A stretch of DNA of 64,000 nucleotides from NCBI GenBank assembly GCA_028285035.1, contig JANQQF010000019.1, positions 79,161 to 143,160 of the forward strand, written 5' to 3'. The notes beneath the pieces are model-generated. The model did not search any database. It had not been told where the DNA came from and saw only the letters and a list, made by a program, of their open reading frames with translations. This DNA comes from Phycisphaerae bacterium (GTDB taxonomy: Bacteria; Chloroflexota; Anaerolineae; 4572-78; J111). Shown here piece by piece: positions 17,984 to 25,766 of the stretch (positions are counted from its first letter, which is position 1; each line of letters starts with the position of its first letter). The position numbers were made by a program, and so were the translations under genes.

Positions 17984-19234
17984 ATGGAAGATAGCGAAGA
18001 GCCATCGCAGCCGACCGTTGCCGTGATTGGAGGCGGTCCGGCCGGTTTAATGGCTGCTGAAGTGTTGAGTGCTGAGGGGGTTCATGTTGATTTGTATGAC
18101 ACAAAACCCTCTGTTGGACGCAAATTCTTGTTGGCCGGAAAAGGTGGTCTCAATCTAACCCATTCCGAGCCGATTGAACGCTTTTTATCTCGCTATGGCG
18201 CTCGCTCCGCCGAGATTGAACCTTGGTTACAAATCTTTGGCCCGCAAGATATTCGCCAGTGGGCTCATGAACTAGGCTTTGAAACCTTCATCGGCACCTC
18301 TGCTCGGGTATTTCCCACAGACATGAAGGCCGCACCTCTGCTGCGAGCTTGGATACAACGGTTGCGGGCAAGGGGGATGAAGTTCCACGTTCGTCATCGC
18401 TGGTTAGGTTGGACGTCAGAGGGTGCCCTCCGTTTTGATACCCCCCAGGGTGAATATCACGCCCATCCGAATGCTGTCATTTTGGCTTTGGGAGGGGGTA
18501 GTTGGGCTAAACTTGGCTCAGATGGGGCGTGGTTGCCGATTTTAGAGCAAAAAGGTGTTTCCATTGCCCCCCTACAACCAACAAATTGTGGCTTTGATGT
18601 GGCTTGGACTAAGCATTTTCGTACCCGATTTGCCGGGCATCCTTTAAAGTCAGTGGCGCTCAATTTTACAGACGTGAAAGGTAATCAATTTCAGCGACAA
18701 GGTGAGTTTGTTGTCACAGAAACAGGCCTTGAGGGTAGCTTGATTTATGCGGCGTCAGCCCTGCTTCGTGATGAAATTTTTGCCACAGGCCAGGCGATTA
18801 TTCAGCTGGATCTGCTGCCAGACAGATCGCTGGCGCACATTGTAAACAAGTTGTCTCTACCCCGTGGTTCACGGTCAATGTCTAATCATTTGCAAAAGCG
18901 GCTTGGGCTTAAAGGGGTGAAAACGGGGTTGCTCCGTGAGTTTGTCTCAGCCGAAATATTTGCTGAGTCAAGCCAACTCGCCGCTGCGATCAAAGCTCTG
19001 CCAATTCCCTTAATTGCGCCTCGTCCGCTTGATGAGGCGATTAGTAGTGCGGGGGGTATCAATTTTGAGGCGCTTGATAAAAATTTGATGATTCGTAATA
19101 TGCCCGGCGTGTTTTGTGCCGGGGAGATGCTCGATTGGGAGGCTCCGACGGGAGGATATTTGCTGACGGCATGCTTTGCTAGTGGGCGGGTGGCTGGCGC
19201 TGGGGCAGCGGCTTGGTTGGCAGGTAAGTTGTAA
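17984..19234 (+). CDS. BaiN/HI0933-type FAD-dependent oxidoreductase (TIGR03862-like)
   Basis: AAGGTAAG precedes the ATG at a workable distance. The N-terminus has the FAD dinucleotide motif VAVIGGGPAGLMAAEVLSAE and then GRKFLLAGKGGLNLTHSE, diagnostic of the HI0933/BaiN flavoprotein family. The C-terminus has PGVFCAGEMLDWEAPTGGY, the family FAD-binding motif. Length (416 aa) is typical. These proteins are flavoproteins, often of unknown substrate; BaiN acts on bile-acid intermediates, which is unlikely here. It follows the ECF41 gene on the same strand with an 87-bp gap, so it may be an independent unit. Convergent with the next gene, 11 bp apart. Confidence 0.88.
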   Translation: MEDSEEPSQPTVAVIGGGPAGLMAAEVLSAEGVHVDLYDTKPSVGRKFLLAGKGGLNLTHSEPIERFLSRYGARSAEIEPWLQIFGPQDIRQWAHELGFETFIGTSARVFPTDMKAAPLLRAWIQRLRARGMKFHVRHRWLGWTSEGALRFDTPQGEYHAHPNAVILALGGGSWAKLGSDGAWLPILEQKGVSIAPLQPTNCGFDVAWTKHFRTRFAGHPLKSVALNFTDVKGNQFQRQGEFVVTETGLEGSLIYAASALLRDEIFATGQAIIQLDLLPDRSLAHIVNKLSLPRGSRSMSNHLQKRLGLKGVKTGLLREFVSAEIFAESSQLAAAIKALPIPLIAPRPLDEAISSAGGINFEALDKNLMIRNMPGVFCAGEMLDWEAPTGGYLLTACFASGRVAGAGAAAWLAGKL

Positions 19235-19245
19235 ATACCATTTGA

Positions 19246-21348
19246 TTACTGACTAACGTCAGTCAACTCATACTCATACGTCGCTGGTTCACTCGTCACT
19301 GGGGTTAAGCCACTAATCACTAAAATAGCCCGATCTATACGATCACCTAACCCCTCGACTGTGAGTGTTCCAAAGTTGGTTTCATCCAATGGAATAGATT
19401 GCACTGTCACATCTTCGCCAATCTCAATCACTTGCACCAAAAAACGTTGCGGCAGAATATTATCAATGAGGACAAACCCTTCTGCATCCCAGCCATTCAA
19501 ACCATTTTCAGTGTCATCCATAAATCCAATTTCGGGGATGCTGATGTCATCCACCGCCCAGCCTGGACGATTGACTGCATCATCAGTCACATATTCAAAG
19601 CGGATCAGAACCTCCTGCCCCGTAAAGTCTGAAATGTCAATGGTTTGTTCTCGCCAATCACCGGATGAGCCTGTATACCCTGGGCCATAGGCATTACCAC
19701 TGGGATTGGTTGTGACAGTGTCCTGAGCTTCCAACAACGTCCAACTCAACCCATCATTTTGGGAAATTGCCACATACCCGTAATCCCAATCACTCTCAAT
19801 GTCGTACCAAATCCAATAATTGAGCGTGGCTTGGTCAACCTCGCTTAAATCAACCGTACGAGTTAATCGGGTGTTAGTATCATCCCCCCGATGACTGTAC
19901 CATTGAAACTGACCGCTGTGTGGCTCATTTGCCAGGACTTTAACCCGAGTTGATCCAGTGAAGCTAATCTCGATATCACCAAAGCCAGTTAGCTCAATAT
20001 AATCGGCCCCATATTGAAATACAGTTGTTTGCTCACTTTGTGGATACACCCGATACAATTTGTTGATGTTGGCGTTGCCCGGTCTAAAATCCTCATATCC
20101 CCAAAGGCCATCATTAACCTCAGGGTCTTGCAGATAGTTAGCCACTAAAAAGTCGGCAAAAATCTCTTCAAATCGCTCTGTATGCCCGGCCTCTTCCAAC
20201 ACCGCATTAAACCCAGCAATACCATTGGCCGGATGAGCCACGACGGCCTGCGTCATTTCTTCGCCATACCGCTGTAAAAAATAGGCCATAAACATAAAGC
20301 TGCCCCCGTAGTTGGCCGACGCGGCACCGGGACTATCCGCCCAGCCGGTGAGCTGGGTATCAGGGGTGGCAATAAATGCGCCCGAAAAATTACTGCTGCC
20401 ATAGCCATTGATAAAGGTGGCCAGCTCGCTCATTCCTTCATTGACCCAAGTATCTTCGTTGCGATCCTGATACCAATGGATCATATGCTGAAATTCGTGG
20501 GATAAAACTCCGTCAAAATAATCATTGCCCGGTGTAATGGCTCGCAGGTTGATAAAAAACATTTCGCGTTCGTTGCTAAAGGGTTCAGCCTGCTTGGTGT
20601 ATTCGTTGGAGGCCGAATAATAGCCAGCCACACCGGGGACATCCCCCATAAATATGTGGATATGTTCATCCCCATCAACCCCTGGTGACCATTCGCTACC
20701 AAAAAAGGCGCGGTTGGTTGGATAGGTTTCATTCTCAAAGCGTTCGGCCGATCGTGCTAAAGCATCAGCATTAATATTAAATCCATCCTGAATCCACCAG
20801 TATGAGTGGGGGGTGATGTATTTCAGGGTCGCCTCAACTTCAAATTGGCGGGGGGGCTGCTGTTGATTGTCCGTGACCCAGAATTTATCAACATCCCCTA
20901 GCTCTCGCGGTGGAGCATTCTCAGTCACGACAGCCGGGATCTCCTCCCCATCCATTTTTAGACGCATTGCCAACTGGCGTTGGTCCCGCTCTGGCAAAAT
21001 TGCGGTTAACAAGCGCTCTTCTGTTGATGGGGGCAGGGCAACCTCGGTAGGGGTTGGTGCTGTTGTAGGGCTTGATTCAGACACAACATCTGTTGTCGGT
21101 GATGGCTCAGCCACTTCAGTGGCTATTTCCTCTACTTCTGTCGTCGGGGTGGGGGGAACAGGCGTATCGACGGGAGTACGTTCAATGTGTAGCGTTGGTG
21201 TTGGGGTTGATGTTGGTCCGGTAACCCCAGCTAGGGCTGAGTCCAAAGAAGGTTGGCTCCATAAAAAGGCACCAATTGCTACACAAACACATAGTAGGCC
21301 AACAACCACAACAGAAACCAAGACAATGATAATATTTTTGTTTGACAA
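19246..21348 (-). CDS. Membrane-anchored HExxH metallopeptidase with immune-inhibitor-A-like C-terminal domain
   Basis: I choose the TTG at 21348 because GGAG lies 7 nt upstream and a sigma70-type promoter lies at 21371-21398; the longer frame to 21414 would begin inside the upstream terminator. The N-terminus is a single membrane segment (IIIVLVSVVVVGLLCVCVAI) followed by a Thr/Pro/Glu-rich linker. The peptidase core has SHEFQHMIHWYQDRNEDTW with His284, Glu285 and His288 (TTG numbering), followed by VNEGMSE, so the third zinc ligand is probably the Glu of NEG, as in gluzincins. The C-terminal half holds a MAM-like/immune inhibitor A beta-sandwich (WIWYDIESDWDYGYVAIS, WREQTIDISDFTGQ, GWAVDDISI). 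Secreted or surface-tethered; substrate unknown. No YLPLI tail. Confidence 0.83.
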   Translation of the reverse strand: MSNKNIIIVLVSVVVVGLLCVCVAIGAFLWSQPSLDSALAGVTGPTSTPTPTLHIERTPVDTPVPPTPTTEVEEIATEVAEPSPTTDVVSESSPTTAPTPTEVALPPSTEERLLTAILPERDQRQLAMRLKMDGEEIPAVVTENAPPRELGDVDKFWVTDNQQQPPRQFEVEATLKYITPHSYWWIQDGFNINADALARSAERFENETYPTNRAFFGSEWSPGVDGDEHIHIFMGDVPGVAGYYSASNEYTKQAEPFSNEREMFFINLRAITPGNDYFDGVLSHEFQHMIHWYQDRNEDTWVNEGMSELATFINGYGSSNFSGAFIATPDTQLTGWADSPGAASANYGGSFMFMAYFLQRYGEEMTQAVVAHPANGIAGFNAVLEEAGHTERFEEIFADFLVANYLQDPEVNDGLWGYEDFRPGNANINKLYRVYPQSEQTTVFQYGADYIELTGFGDIEISFTGSTRVKVLANEPHSGQFQWYSHRGDDTNTRLTRTVDLSEVDQATLNYWIWYDIESDWDYGYVAISQNDGLSWTLLEAQDTVTTNPSGNAYGPGYTGSSGDWREQTIDISDFTGQEVLIRFEYVTDDAVNRPGWAVDDISIPEIGFMDDTENGLNGWDAEGFVLIDNILPQRFLVQVIEIGEDVTVQSIPLDETNFGTLTVEGLGDRIDRAILVISGLTPVTSEPATYEYELTDVSQ

Positions 21349-21370
21349 AGGGGGACTCCAGAACAAACCT

Positions 21371-21398
21371 GTATTACGCCAATCAGACTGGCATTCAA
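21371..21398 (-). promoter_or_regulatory. Sigma70-type promoter of the metallopeptidase gene
   Basis: On the minus strand TTGAAT (21393-21398) and TAATAC (21371-21376) are separated by 16 nt. Transcription would start about 15 nt upstream of the GGAG that serves the TTG start. It lies just downstream of the terminator at 21413-21450, so the gene has its own promoter. Confidence 0.5.
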
Positions 21399-21412
21399 GA
21401 AAAAATTTTAAC

Positions 21413-21450
21413 AAAAAATTCCGAGAGATGGAAATGTCTCGGAATTTTTT
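21413..21450. terminator. Bidirectional intrinsic terminator
   Basis: A perfect 14-bp stem, AAAAAATTCCGAGA (21413-21426) with TCTCGGAATTTTTT (21437-21450), encloses a 10-nt loop. T6 tracts exist on both strands. It ends the SH3 lipoprotein unit on minus before the metallopeptidase promoter. Confidence 0.9.
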
Positions 21451-21485
21451 AGTGCTAGATAATTTTCAGCATATATGAAATAGCT

Positions 21486-22577
21486 CTATTGATAAACTCC
21501 TTTATTACAATCCCAATGACAGACCCAATCCGCATTGATGATAGACTCCTCAGGGGTTTTGACGATAATGGGAATCTCTTCAGATAGATAGGTGAACTCC
21601 TTACATTGGGCATCGAAACCACCCCAGAAGTTACAATCATAGCTGACTACTGATAAATACCACGTCCCTTGACCATCAATCAATCCGATACCAGACACAT
21701 CCCATTCCCCTTCTCCTTTATCAGGATACCAACCACTTGGCCCGCTAGGATGCGAGATTGTGCCCCAGGCACCGTTGCTCACATATACACTAAACCCATT
21801 AACGTTGTTCCCCCCTTCATCTCGGATCCGGCCTTTGAAGTGCACAATCGCCGCATTTGCCGAGGCGTGCCACGCACCAGGTGTAAATTGATACTTTGGC
21901 GCAGGTACAGGCGTGGGGGGCGGCGGTTCCGTGGGTACTGGGGTCGGCAGTGGTGGAATCTCAGCCACAGCCACCCCTTGATTATCGCCATTGGTCTCTA
22001 CTAACGAGGCATAGACCCAACCCGCTGAGCCAGAGCCAGGCGGATATTCCACCTTGAGCCAAGAGCCATCGCCATTGCGCCCTAAAATAGATGATCCCGC
22101 CCCGGCTGGGGCCGAACCAATCACCGGATAATTAGTGCCGGGACCACCTCGCACGTTCATATTTTGGATGATGGTCACTGACGTGGCTGGACCGATGGGA
22201 GCGGCCTCAACTTCTTCGCCGCTATCTGCTTCAGTGGCTGCCTCTTCTGCCGTACTTTCAGCCACCTCAACGGGCGTGGCAGTGGGTTCAACAGGCACTG
22301 GGGTCGGCTCCACCACCACCACAGTGGGGGTGTCTGTGGCTAAGATAATCTCAACATTCTGATTGTTTTGTTCGCCCTCAAAACCAACAAAATTAGCCCC
22401 ATCCACGGTGGCCGTATAGGTTGGCAGGGGCGTGCGAGTCACCCGAACCTCCGTTTCAGGGCGGACCGTTCGGGCTATACGATCGGTCAGCCCACAGCCT
22501 AGCAGAACAATGGCGGCTGCCATTAAGGGTAAAGCGATTGTTCGCATTGATGAGTTATTTTTTTTCTGTAGACGCAT
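21486..22577 (-). CDS. Lipoprotein with Thr/Pro linker, bacterial SH3 domain and C-terminal beta-sandwich
   Basis: The ATG at 22577 has GAGGACAGAGAAG in front; a frame eight codons longer lacks this. A lipobox ends IVLLGCGL, predicting a membrane lipoprotein. A Thr/Pro/Glu-rich linker leads to an SH3b domain (TIIQNMNVRGGPGTNYPVIG, then SWLKVEYPPG and GWVYASLV), usually a cell-wall or peptide binder. A second proline-rich linker precedes a ~120-residue domain (AIVHFKGRIRDEGGNNVNGF ... GTWYLSVVSYDCN). That last domain resembles those of the two following lipoproteins, so the three are paralogs sharing a module. Function unknown; surface exposed. Ends at a strong terminator. Confidence 0.78.
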   Translation of the reverse strand: MRLQKKNNSSMRTIALPLMAAAIVLLGCGLTDRIARTVRPETEVRVTRTPLPTYTATVDGANFVGFEGEQNNQNVEIILATDTPTVVVVEPTPVPVEPTATPVEVAESTAEEAATEADSGEEVEAAPIGPATSVTIIQNMNVRGGPGTNYPVIGSAPAGAGSSILGRNGDGSWLKVEYPPGSGSAGWVYASLVETNGDNQGVAVAEIPPLPTPVPTEPPPPTPVPAPKYQFTPGAWHASANAAIVHFKGRIRDEGGNNVNGFSVYVSNGAWGTISHPSGPSGWYPDKGEGEWDVSGIGLIDGQGTWYLSVVSYDCNFWGGFDAQCKEFTYLSEEIPIIVKTPEESIINADWVCHWDCNKGVYQ

Positions 22578-22705
22578 TCTTCTCTGTCCTCTAATGCTCA
22601 ATACACGTTACTATACAAAATCAAGATTAATAGAGATTAAGTCATTGAATTGTTTTGTATCAATCTAGAATATCGTAAATCAAAAATCGTAAATCGTAAA
22701 ACCCT

Positions 22706-23467
22706 CTATTCTTGCTTGAAAAATTCGAAGTGAAGATATTGTAATGGATCAGCTGACAACTCAAATTCTAGTTCAGGTGACATTTGGGCATCGTTTTCAA
22801 CCAAGAACAACGTATACTTCCCTGGTGTATACGGAGAAATCTCTAGTTTTGTATTCATCCAGTTATTATCACCCGCCCCAGCGACCGTACTATCGCTAAA
22901 ACCTGAGCCAGATACCTCGCTATAATAGGTATTCCCATCGGGCGCAATCGCCTTCATTTGAAAGCCAGATAAGGTCTTAAATTTGCCTGGCTCATAATCG
23001 ATCCGAATCCAGGCCGTGAACCGGGTTTCACCGGGCGATCCGGTATTGTACGCTTTAAAGACTGCCGAAAAAGGAAAGGCTGGGGTCGGCGTGGCCGTTG
23101 GCTCTTCTGGCGTTGGTGTATCGGTTGGCTCGGCAGGGGGCGGTGGTTCGGTGGGCGCTTGTTGAACAGGGGCCGCAGCCTCTTCCGCCGGTTCTTCTTC
23201 AGGGACAGGCGTATCCGTGGGAATGGGCGTGTCGGTCACCGTTGGTGTATGGGATGGGGTGGGAGTGACGCTGGGTGTAAAGGTTGGAGTCCAATTTGGG
23301 GTATGGGTAAAGGTTGGTTTGGGGGTTCGTTGCGGGGTTGGCGTGGGCGTGGTGGCTTGCACCATCAACGCGCCTAGCGAGCACCCCAAGATAGCGGGCA
23401 GCCCAATCACCGCAAAGATGCTGATACTTAACCAAAAAATGAGACGCTGTGTTCTAAAGTCATTCAT
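22706..23467 (-). CDS. Lipoprotein with Thr-Pro repeat linker and beta-sandwich domain
   Basis: The N-terminus is a membrane/lipoprotein signal (LIFWLSISIFAVIGLPAILG, then CSL). Residues ~40-130 are almost pure Thr-Pro repeats with a Glu/Ala patch, a typical extended stalk in Chloroflexota. The C-terminal ~115 residues form a domain (FSAVFKAYNTGSPGETRFTA, GFQMKAIAPDGNTYYSE, PGKYTLFLVEND) with the same spacing as its neighbours. It is 7 bp downstream of the next lipoprotein gene, so the two are co-transcribed. Function unknown. The high proline codon content creates long antisense Gly-Val frames that are not genes. Confidence 0.75.
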   Translation of the reverse strand: MNDFRTQRLIFWLSISIFAVIGLPAILGCSLGALMVQATTPTPTPQRTPKPTFTHTPNWTPTFTPSVTPTPSHTPTVTDTPIPTDTPVPEEEPAEEAAAPVQQAPTEPPPPAEPTDTPTPEEPTATPTPAFPFSAVFKAYNTGSPGETRFTAWIRIDYEPGKFKTLSGFQMKAIAPDGNTYYSEVSGSGFSDSTVAGAGDNNWMNTKLEISPYTPGKYTLFLVENDAQMSPELEFELSADPLQYLHFEFFKQE

Positions 23468-23474
23468 TGCTTAG

Positions 23475-24248
23475 CTACTGTGACCACCAGATAAAATCCC
23501 ACGCCCGCTGATTGGGATCACTGGGATAGGTTAATGAAAGGGGGGCCGCTACTTGGCTGCCCGCGCTATCCACCAATGTCAAGGTCCAGGTTTCATCACT
23601 ATAGCCGCCTGGCGGCTCAAATTTCATATTACCCTGCTTGACATACCCTTCCAAGCCATTGGTGACATCATACGACCAGCTTGATTCAGCGCTTTCATAA
23701 CGCACCCCCTTTGAATTGGTGGCTACCACCTTAAATCCACCCAAAGGGGTGTCACTGGCATTGGTGACCAAGACAATACTAGAGATAAAGTTAGCCGAGG
23801 TTCGCTGAAACTCACGATTTCCCTGTTCTCTAACCTTAAAGGCCCAGTTAGGGGTGGGCGTTGGGGCAGGGGTGGGGGTATCTGGGACAGCTGTAGGTGG
23901 GGCCGCCGTTGGTGGTACTGGCGTGTTGGTGGGCACTGGTGTGTCAGTGGGCACCGGGGTTAGCGTTTCTGTTGGGGTGGGCGTGATAGTTGGGGTTTCG
24001 GTTTCGGTGGGAATCGGGGTCAAGGTAAACGTTGGCGTTGAGGTGGGGGTGTCGGTATAGTTTGGTGTTGGGGTAAAGGTGGGCCGCGGAGTGGGTCGGC
24101 GTCGTGTGGCCGTTGGCTCACTCCCAGTCAATCTAGCGATGGTATCATTATTTTGGACCCGCTCGATCACCGGTTGGGCTAACCCACAACCAACGGATAA
24201 TAAGACAAGCGAAAGAAACGCCGTAACAATTCGACGTGAAGTTCCCAT
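23475..24248 (-). CDS. Lipoprotein with Thr-Pro repeat linker and beta-sandwich domain
   Basis: The ATG at 24248 is preceded by AAGGA at a good distance; the frame is open 24 codons further but without a ribosome binding site. The signal ends in a lipobox (LVLLSVGCGL). A ~90-residue Thr-Pro linker follows, then a domain of ~110 residues (IVLVTNASDTPLGGFKVVAT, VRYESAESSWSYDV, ETWTLTLVDSAGSQV) related to those in the two downstream proteins. First gene of a lipoprotein trio. It probably displays a ligand-binding domain away from the membrane; substrate unknown. Confidence 0.75.
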   Translation of the reverse strand: MGTSRRIVTAFLSLVLLSVGCGLAQPVIERVQNNDTIARLTGSEPTATRRRPTPRPTFTPTPNYTDTPTSTPTFTLTPIPTETETPTITPTPTETLTPVPTDTPVPTNTPVPPTAAPPTAVPDTPTPAPTPTPNWAFKVREQGNREFQRTSANFISSIVLVTNASDTPLGGFKVVATNSKGVRYESAESSWSYDVTNGLEGYVKQGNMKFEPPGGYSDETWTLTLVDSAGSQVAAPLSLTYPSDPNQRAWDFIWWSQ

Positions 24249-24575
24249 AATATCATTCCTTCTTCCTACTATAATTCTAAATCTGGCTTTGCCAGCCATC
24301 GATAGGCGCGCTACAAGCAAGTAGGGGCAACAAAGGTGCAGCCCCTACTGGTTCCCGTGATCTTGAGCATCCCTCACAACAACGAGGCATTATAGCACGC
24401 TCAATCCCTCTGGCAAAAATTTATGAGATGTTCGATGTGTCATTGAGGTTGGGATTTGTGGATGTTTGGCCCCTCAAACCCCAGAGGGGCAGGGCCATTA
24501 AGTTCTGGAAAGATTGAGGTAGCTCCCGATCATTGAAGCGCCGGACTGGGGTTTAAGGGATCGAGGGGACTGAAC

Positions 24576-25349
24576 CTACTCAAACTTAACCCGTAACTCA
24601 GCCCCTGACCCAACCTCAGCCAAATCATTCTTGACTACGGCCAGAGTAGCTTTATAGCCCACGGCTAAACTTCCTTTGTAATTCCAGTTTTCACTCTGAA
24701 TCCAGAGACGAATCTCGGCCAAATTGGGTAAGGTGAAGCCAGGAGGGTAATTTTCTGGGGCAAAGGGGTCATTTTCCAACGGGGTGGTAACAAACAAAAA
24801 GGCACTGTCGGACGCCTGAATAATGCGGCGTAAGCGACGCAATAACATCGCGAGTAGATTGGGTTGTACATGGTTTAACAAATGGGATGTTTGCCCGGTC
24901 AACACGATGACCAAGCCGTTCTGTTGGGCCGCCTTCTCCAAGGTGGTTAGGGCCTCAAAGATTGTCTCAGGTTGAACCAATAAGAGTTCTGGGGCCGCTA
25001 AGCCACACCGTTCCGCCAGCCAAGTATCAAAGTGGTGGGGCAGATCAATGATGGTCACCACCTGCTGTTGGCGCTGGGCACGCACTGCCATTCGGGCGGC
25101 CAGACAGCTCGCCCCGCTACTATCAGGGCGGTTGCCCATTGCGATTAATTCGGTTAAAGCGCCTCGAGGCAGCCCCTTTAAGCCAATGGCTTTATCCAAG
25201 GCTCCAAACCCCGTGGCCACGGTTTTGATATCGGCCGACATTTTCTTTCTTGATTGCGTTTGGGCTGGCGTCCGCCCCAAAGTTCCGGTCAATAAGCCCG
25301 TCATATTTTCAAATACTTTTTGCGTCCGCCGCCACGATTTTACCGCCAC
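24576..25349 (-). CDS. RecA-like protein with degenerate Walker A, SOS-controlled
   Basis: The GTG start has GCGAGG upstream. The protein aligns to the RecA core: ATGFGALDKAIGLKGLPRGA corresponds to the RecA segment before the P-loop, and the following MGNRPDSSGAS (residues 71-81) occupies the Walker A position, where RecA has ESSGKT. The essential Lys is replaced by Ala, so ATP binding of the normal kind is doubtful. The remainder (VTIIDLPHHFDTWLAERCG, GLVIVLTGQTS, AFLFVTTPL) keeps the RecA strand order. Such short RecA relatives include ImuA/SulA-like proteins acting with translesion polymerases; no imuB or dnaE2 is present here. The promoter has a LexA-type box between -35 and -10, so it is probably DNA-damage induced. 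The role in repair, mutagenesis or RecA modulation is inferred. Confidence 0.7.
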   Translation of the reverse strand: MAVKSWRRTQKVFENMTGLLTGTLGRTPAQTQSRKKMSADIKTVATGFGALDKAIGLKGLPRGALTELIAMGNRPDSSGASCLAARMAVRAQRQQQVVTIIDLPHHFDTWLAERCGLAAPELLLVQPETIFEALTTLEKAAQQNGLVIVLTGQTSHLLNHVQPNLLAMLLRRLRRIIQASDSAFLFVTTPLENDPFAPENYPPGFTLPNLAEIRLWIQSENWNYKGSLAVGYKATLAVVKNDLAEVGSGAELRVKFE

Positions 25350-25383
25350 AATCCTCGCCTCATCTTGTTTATCTGATGAGGAT

Positions 25384-25413
25384 ATTGTACACGAACATCC
25401 GTTCTGTTGTCAA
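25384..25413 (-). promoter_or_regulatory. SOS promoter: TTGACA-N18-TACAAT with LexA-type box
   Basis: On the minus strand TTGACA (25408-25413) and TACAAT (25384-25389) flank an 18-nt spacer that contains GAACGGATGTTC (25393-25404). This fits GAAC-N4-GTTC, the LexA/DinR box of Gram-positives and several other phyla. A box in the spacer is the classic geometry for repression. The RecA-like gene starts ~35 nt downstream of the -10. Confidence 0.75.
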
Positions 25414-25478
25414 GACATAATCATAAGAGATGAGGACTAATCTCTTGAGCCAAGAATGTGACACACCACTCAACCTGT

Positions 25479-25682
25479 TTACCCAAACAACACTAGGATA
25501 ATCACAAACAAGATAAAGAGGCCCACAATGATCAGGGCCAGCTTGGTCCAATCCTCAGGTTGGGATAGGTGCTCAGCGTGACCTGAGCCAAACTCTGGCA
25601 ACTTATTGTAACTCGGACTCGTCTGTCCGCCGCCGCCATCACTGTCATTCTCATACTCACTGTCATAACCACCACCGCCCAT
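25479..25682 (-). CDS. Small single-pass membrane protein
   Basis: A strong AAGGAGG stands 7 nt before the ATG, which is the main argument that this 67-codon frame is real. The first half is hydrophilic, Gly/Asp/Ser-rich (MGGGGYDSEYENDSDGGGGQ). Residues ~46-66 form a hydrophobic helix (LALIIVGLFILFVIILVLF), so it is probably a tail-anchored protein with the N-terminus in the cytoplasm. No family recognised. It lies between the PurA-like gene and the SOS-controlled gene on the same strand; the SOS promoter downstream makes a shared transcript with the RecA-like gene unnecessary. Confidence 0.7.
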   Translation of the reverse strand: MGGGGYDSEYENDSDGGGGQTSPSYNKLPEFGSGHAEHLSQPEDWTKLALIIVGLFILFVIILVLFG

Positions 25683-25766
25683 TGGGGTGCCTCCTTATGG
25701 CTGCCTGGAGCTTCTTCATTTTGCCTTGTTCAAACTTACAGTTAACTTACCAAAACTGGGCCTGAT

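Noticed and set aside
21349..21414. N-terminal 22 codons of the longer metallopeptidase frame
   Set aside because: The longer start lies within a perfect terminator stem and upstream of the predicted promoter; the TTG at 21348 has GGAG in place.
23217..24060. Long antisense frames rich in Gly and Val opposite the lipoprotein linkers
   Set aside because: They are the reverse complement of Thr-Pro repeat codons; no ribosome binding sites or domains support them.
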